This document shows positions 61,281 through 64,000 of a DNA stretch of 64,000 nucleotides, piece after piece. The position numbers and the translations under genes are program-made. The stretch lies in contig MAAL01000050.1 in assembly GCA_002163245.1 (NCBI GenBank), positions 1 to 64,000 of the forward strand. The letters are read 5' to 3'. This DNA is from Gammaproteobacteria bacterium 42_54_T18 (lineage in GTDB: Bacteria; Pseudomonadota; Gammaproteobacteria; Pseudomonadales; Ketobacteraceae). Each line of letters opens with the position of its first letter. The first letter of the stretch is position 1. The notes beneath the pieces were generated by a model, which worked only from the letters and a program-made list of their open reading frames with translations, had not been told where the DNA came from and searched no databases.

Positions 61281-62030
61281 ATGAAGCGACAGAACATTCT
61301 CATAACCGGCGCGAGCTCGGGGCTTGGTAAAGGCATGGCCATCAAGTTTGCAGAAATGGGTAGGGATTTAGCGTTATGTGCACGTAGAGTTGAGCGACTT
61401 GAGGAGTTAAAAGCAGAGCTAGAGAAAAAATACCCCACGATAAATGTCTATATCAGAGCACTGGATGTTGATGATCATGACCAGGTTTTTGAAGTATTCA
61501 AGGCTTTCAAAAAAGACATGGGAACTATTGATCGCGTTATCGTTAACGCTGGTATGGGTAAAGGTGCATCAATAGGTACGGGCTATTTTAAAGCGAACAA
61601 ACAAACTGCGATCACCAACTTTGTATCTGCGTTGGCACAATGTGAAGCGGCTATGGAAATATTTAGAGAACAAAATGCCGGCCATCTAGTGACCATCTCG
61701 TCAATCAGTGCGGTTCGAGGGTTTCGTCGTGCAATGACGGTGTATGCCGCAACCAAAGCAGCAATAACATCGCTAAGTGAAGGTATTCGAGTGGATGTTC
61801 AAAACACACCGATTAAAGTCACCACAGTACACCCTGGGTTTATCCGAAGTGAAATTAATGAAAAAGTAAAAACGGTACCGTTTATCGTTGATACAGAAAC
61901 TGGCTGCAAGGCGCTCGTCAAATCTATCGAAAAAGAACCCGCTAACAGTTACGTACCTTCTTGGCCTTGGGCTTTGTTGCGCTACCCGATGAAAATCATG
62001 CCATTAAACATGCTTTCTAAGATGAGCTAA
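61281..62030 (+). CDS. Short-chain dehydrogenase/reductase
   Basis: The 249-residue SDR begins MKRQNILITGASSGLGKGMA (TGxxxGxG cofactor motif), has VNAGMG, the catalytic Ser in ISSISAV, and YAATK (YxxxK) about 160. The family pattern resembles NAD(P)-dependent dehydrogenases of lipids or polyols; the substrate is unknown. AAGGAT lies 6 nt before the start. It stands between two beta-propeller lipoprotein genes and converges with the second. Confidence 0.88.
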   Translation: MKRQNILITGASSGLGKGMAIKFAEMGRDLALCARRVERLEELKAELEKKYPTINVYIRALDVDDHDQVFEVFKAFKKDMGTIDRVIVNAGMGKGASIGTGYFKANKQTAITNFVSALAQCEAAMEIFREQNAGHLVTISSISAVRGFRRAMTVYAATKAAITSLSEGIRVDVQNTPIKVTTVHPGFIRSEINEKVKTVPFIVDTETGCKALVKSIEKEPANSYVPSWPWALLRYPMKIMPLNMLSKMS

Positions 62031-62110
62031 TATCAGAGTGTGAAGCATATAAAGGGGGAAGAAAAGGTCCTTGTGATATAAAGGCCCGACTCTACCCCCT
62101 TGATACTTAT

Positions 62111-63649
62111 TTACAATGTATGCTTCTCAACAACAATATTGCTCGCCTGAGTTCTCTTCTCGTCAATATGATAATCGCTATAATAGCCCTTTCCTAAAAG
62201 AGCGTATTCTAAACTATTGCTGAATGCTTCCCATGCAGAGTCTCCAACGAGGACGGTGGTGTTCTCATCGGTAATTAGTGCAGCGCTAGGGTACTCAATG
62301 GCGTATTTTGTACCTTTGCGTCGCTCTCCGTTTTCTCGGTTATAATAAAAAGTTCGAGCGTAGTTGTCGTTAATTGACGATAGATTGCAACCATTAAACG
62401 GGACAAATGTGCTGGTTGCCTCTATGCCGCTGTAACAATTTGTAGTCTCGTCGGATGGATCGTCATCACCTATGTACTCACCACGGAAGCCTCGAAAGGT
62501 GACTTGGATTTCTTCATTAATTAGGGACAAGGATAGGGGGTAATAGAAATTGGCGATTAAACCTGTTTGGCTTGGGAATAGGCTACCATTAATGTCGTCT
62601 ACCCATAGTCTTTCACCAGTGTTTCCGTCGAATTTGATGACAACAACATCAGCTCTAAGGGTTGATGTTCCATCAACGATTTTGACGTTACCATATCTTC
62701 CCGTGTAGGAACGAGTTCGTGTTGTTGTAAGGTAGATTTGATTGTTGTCATCAAAAACAAGGTTTGATGGACCAAATTCCCAATCAAAATATCCTTCAGT
62801 GTCACTTGTATCTTTCCGTGAAAAGAGATTTGAGTAATCCTCAACAAAGATAACGTCGCCTGTGGATTTTTCGATTTTTGCTAGTTGATGGGCGCAGTGA
62901 ATAATAAGGTCATTATTTCCGTCAAAATACAAACCATTTAGTTCCTGGTCATTGCAACCAGTGATACCTAGCGTATAAAGATTTTCACTGGACCAAACCT
63001 GATTTAATTCCGAATCGTAGCCTTCAATAGCACTTCCGCCGAGATATGTACGATACAGATATGCATCACCTTGATTGTCCACGCTTATGCGTGATGTTCG
63101 TCCATCAAGAACCAGGTTGTTCACAATGTTAGCAGCGCTATCAATTACAACGAGTTCGTCATCGTCTTCTGTATCGATCAGAGCGAAAGCTTGTTGGTCT
63201 GTGACTACAATATCTCGAACACCGTGATTTAGCGGTGCTTCAATGAGTTGATGAGACGTACCGTTGGTCGTTGATGTAGCCCAAAGCGATTTGGCGCCAT
63301 TGGGCGAATACCAGTTATCAACCGTTAGCAACAATAGGTAGTCATCTGATAAGGGTACGGGTTTTACTGCATAGTCAAATTGATCGTATGGCACAGACCA
63401 AAGTAAATCTCCGTTACTCTGGTATTTTTGTAGTAGGCCTGAATAGTTGAATGTGTCGTCTTCGTTGTCAATGCGCTGGGCACCAGCGACATAGATGTTG
63501 TTATTGTTATCAATAGCACTGTTTATCGACATGGTGACTTCTGGGGTTTCGTGAATTGTTGTCCAGAGGAGTGTTGATGCACAGGCAGTTAATAATACGC
63601 ATGCTGAAGTGGCTAGAACTATATGGTTTATCGGTTTATTTCGATCCAT
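62111..63649 (-). CDS. Predicted lipoprotein, beta-propeller
   Basis: The 512-residue protein has a signal peptide with lipobox LTAC (ATSACVLLTACAST). Repeated strands follow with DNNNNIYVAGAQR, LQKYQSNGDLLWSVPYDQ and DNQGDAYLYRTYLGG, a beta-propeller/SBBP-like pattern similar in kind to the lipoprotein at 59905. AAGGA lies 8 nt before the ATG. The role is unknown; the pair may be surface-exposed or bind a common partner. Confidence 0.75.
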   Translation of the reverse strand: MDRNKPINHIVLATSACVLLTACASTLLWTTIHETPEVTMSINSAIDNNNNIYVAGAQRIDNEDDTFNYSGLLQKYQSNGDLLWSVPYDQFDYAVKPVPLSDDYLLLLTVDNWYSPNGAKSLWATSTTNGTSHQLIEAPLNHGVRDIVVTDQQAFALIDTEDDDELVVIDSAANIVNNLVLDGRTSRISVDNQGDAYLYRTYLGGSAIEGYDSELNQVWSSENLYTLGITGCNDQELNGLYFDGNNDLIIHCAHQLAKIEKSTGDVIFVEDYSNLFSRKDTSDTEGYFDWEFGPSNLVFDDNNQIYLTTTRTRSYTGRYGNVKIVDGTSTLRADVVVIKFDGNTGERLWVDDINGSLFPSQTGLIANFYYPLSLSLINEEIQVTFRGFRGEYIGDDDPSDETTNCYSGIEATSTFVPFNGCNLSSINDNYARTFYYNRENGERRKGTKYAIEYPSAALITDENTTVLVGDSAWEAFSNSLEYALLGKGYYSDYHIDEKRTQASNIVVEKHTL

Positions 63650-64000
63650 CGATTTCGTCCTTATTGTAGGTCGTTAATTTTTTGTTGTTTTTTTTGTAGG
63701 TTTGGTTGCTGATTTCTTATTATTGGGTTTTATTTGCGTAGTAGACCTCCATGTGGAAAAGCCGCCTTCTTGGCTTAAATATAGGCTGAAGGAATCTTTC
63801 ACGTGGCGCTATGGGTACCCTTCCAACACATTGAAGAGAATACACTGACGGCCAAGTCACGTCTATTTTTAGCCATAATGCATGGTTTGTAGTTAATAAG
63901 TCAATCAAGTAGGCTTCTTTTGATACTCAAATATGAGGTAAGTGTTTGAAGTGTGCAAGGTGTTGGAAAGCTTGGAAATGTTGCATACTCGAGATTCTGT
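63650..64000. other. Window end, upstream region of lipoprotein gene
   Basis: The 351-nt region carries T-rich runs at about 63677-63697 and the lipoprotein RBS. A 62-codon minus-strand reading (63720-63908) has no recognisable family and is not called. No terminator or repeat was seen. Confidence 0.4.

Noticed and set aside
63720-63908. 62-codon minus-strand open frame at the right end
   Set aside because: No recognisable family and no RBS; probably random.

Overview
The window looks like chromosomal DNA of a moderately AT-rich, marine-type gammaproteobacterium that uses lipids and hydrophobic compounds. This rests on the gene content: FadL-type porin, Lif-dependent lipase, VolA-like lipase, MMPL/RND exporter, many AraC regulators with an arabinose-binding-type sensor domain, an ectoine gene with an EctR regulator, Hcp, and several multi-receiver hybrid kinases. 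No rRNA, tRNA or CRISPR array was seen. The species cannot be named from the sequence alone.

Layout. 0-1 kb: the 3' end of a group II intron (domains V and VI) sits antisense in the tail of a zinc-type alcohol/quinone dehydrogenase gene. 1.4-2.6 kb: an orphan type VI Hcp followed by a papain-fold-like cysteine protein, a likely Hcp-linked effector. 2.7-10.8 kb: lipid module (CaiB/BaiF CoA-transferase, FadL porin, AraC regulator, secreted lipase, frameshifted lipase foldase, GH5 endoglycoceramidase-like lipoprotein). 10.9-16.9 kb: a frameshifted molybdopterin oxidoreductase with a coupled 63-aa ORF, then TetR, two metallo-beta-lactamase-fold genes and AraC. 17-22.9 kb: RND exporter, AraC, VolA-like lipase, NTF2-like protein. 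23.4-32.4 kb: hybrid kinase, a deletion scar joining two headless genes (SDR and TetR), an MBL hydrolase, two AraC genes, membrane proteins and a HugZ-like protein. 32.4-36.6 kb: RNase R with a structured leader, then EctR and a solitary ectA. 36.6-46.5 kb: Crp-like regulator, broken EamA transporter with an upstream relic of an arylamine N-acetyltransferase (NAT) gene, a kinase plus REC-EAL operon, an intact NAT, an NmrA-like protein and a three-receiver kinase. 46.7-53.5 kb: cytochrome c/porin pair, broken LysR facing a GST-NTF2-tautomerase operon, an epoxide-hydrolase-like protein and a PF10118 hydrolase beside an AraC gene. 53.6-64 kb: a second PF10118 hydrolase sharing a 44-bp palindromic promoter region with an AraC gene, a monooxygenase, LysR/pirin, a twin-CDGSH-glutamate synthase fusion, and two beta-propeller lipoproteins around an SDR.

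How it fits together. Secreted lipases would release fatty acids, FadL would import them, and CoA-transferase, SDR, MBL and NTF2-like enzymes would process them, each small unit beside its own AraC, TetR or LysR regulator. Gene decay is a strong theme: four otherwise well-preserved genes are each broken by one short indel, and three further relics are older. Either the lineage is losing genes or the assembly carries indel errors; the reads would decide. The most interesting candidates are the Hcp-papain-like pair, the CDGSH-CDGSH-GltS fusion with pirin, the solitary ectA with its 14-bp operator-like repeats, the NAT relic upstream of EamA, the RNase R leader and the 44-bp bidirectional palindrome.
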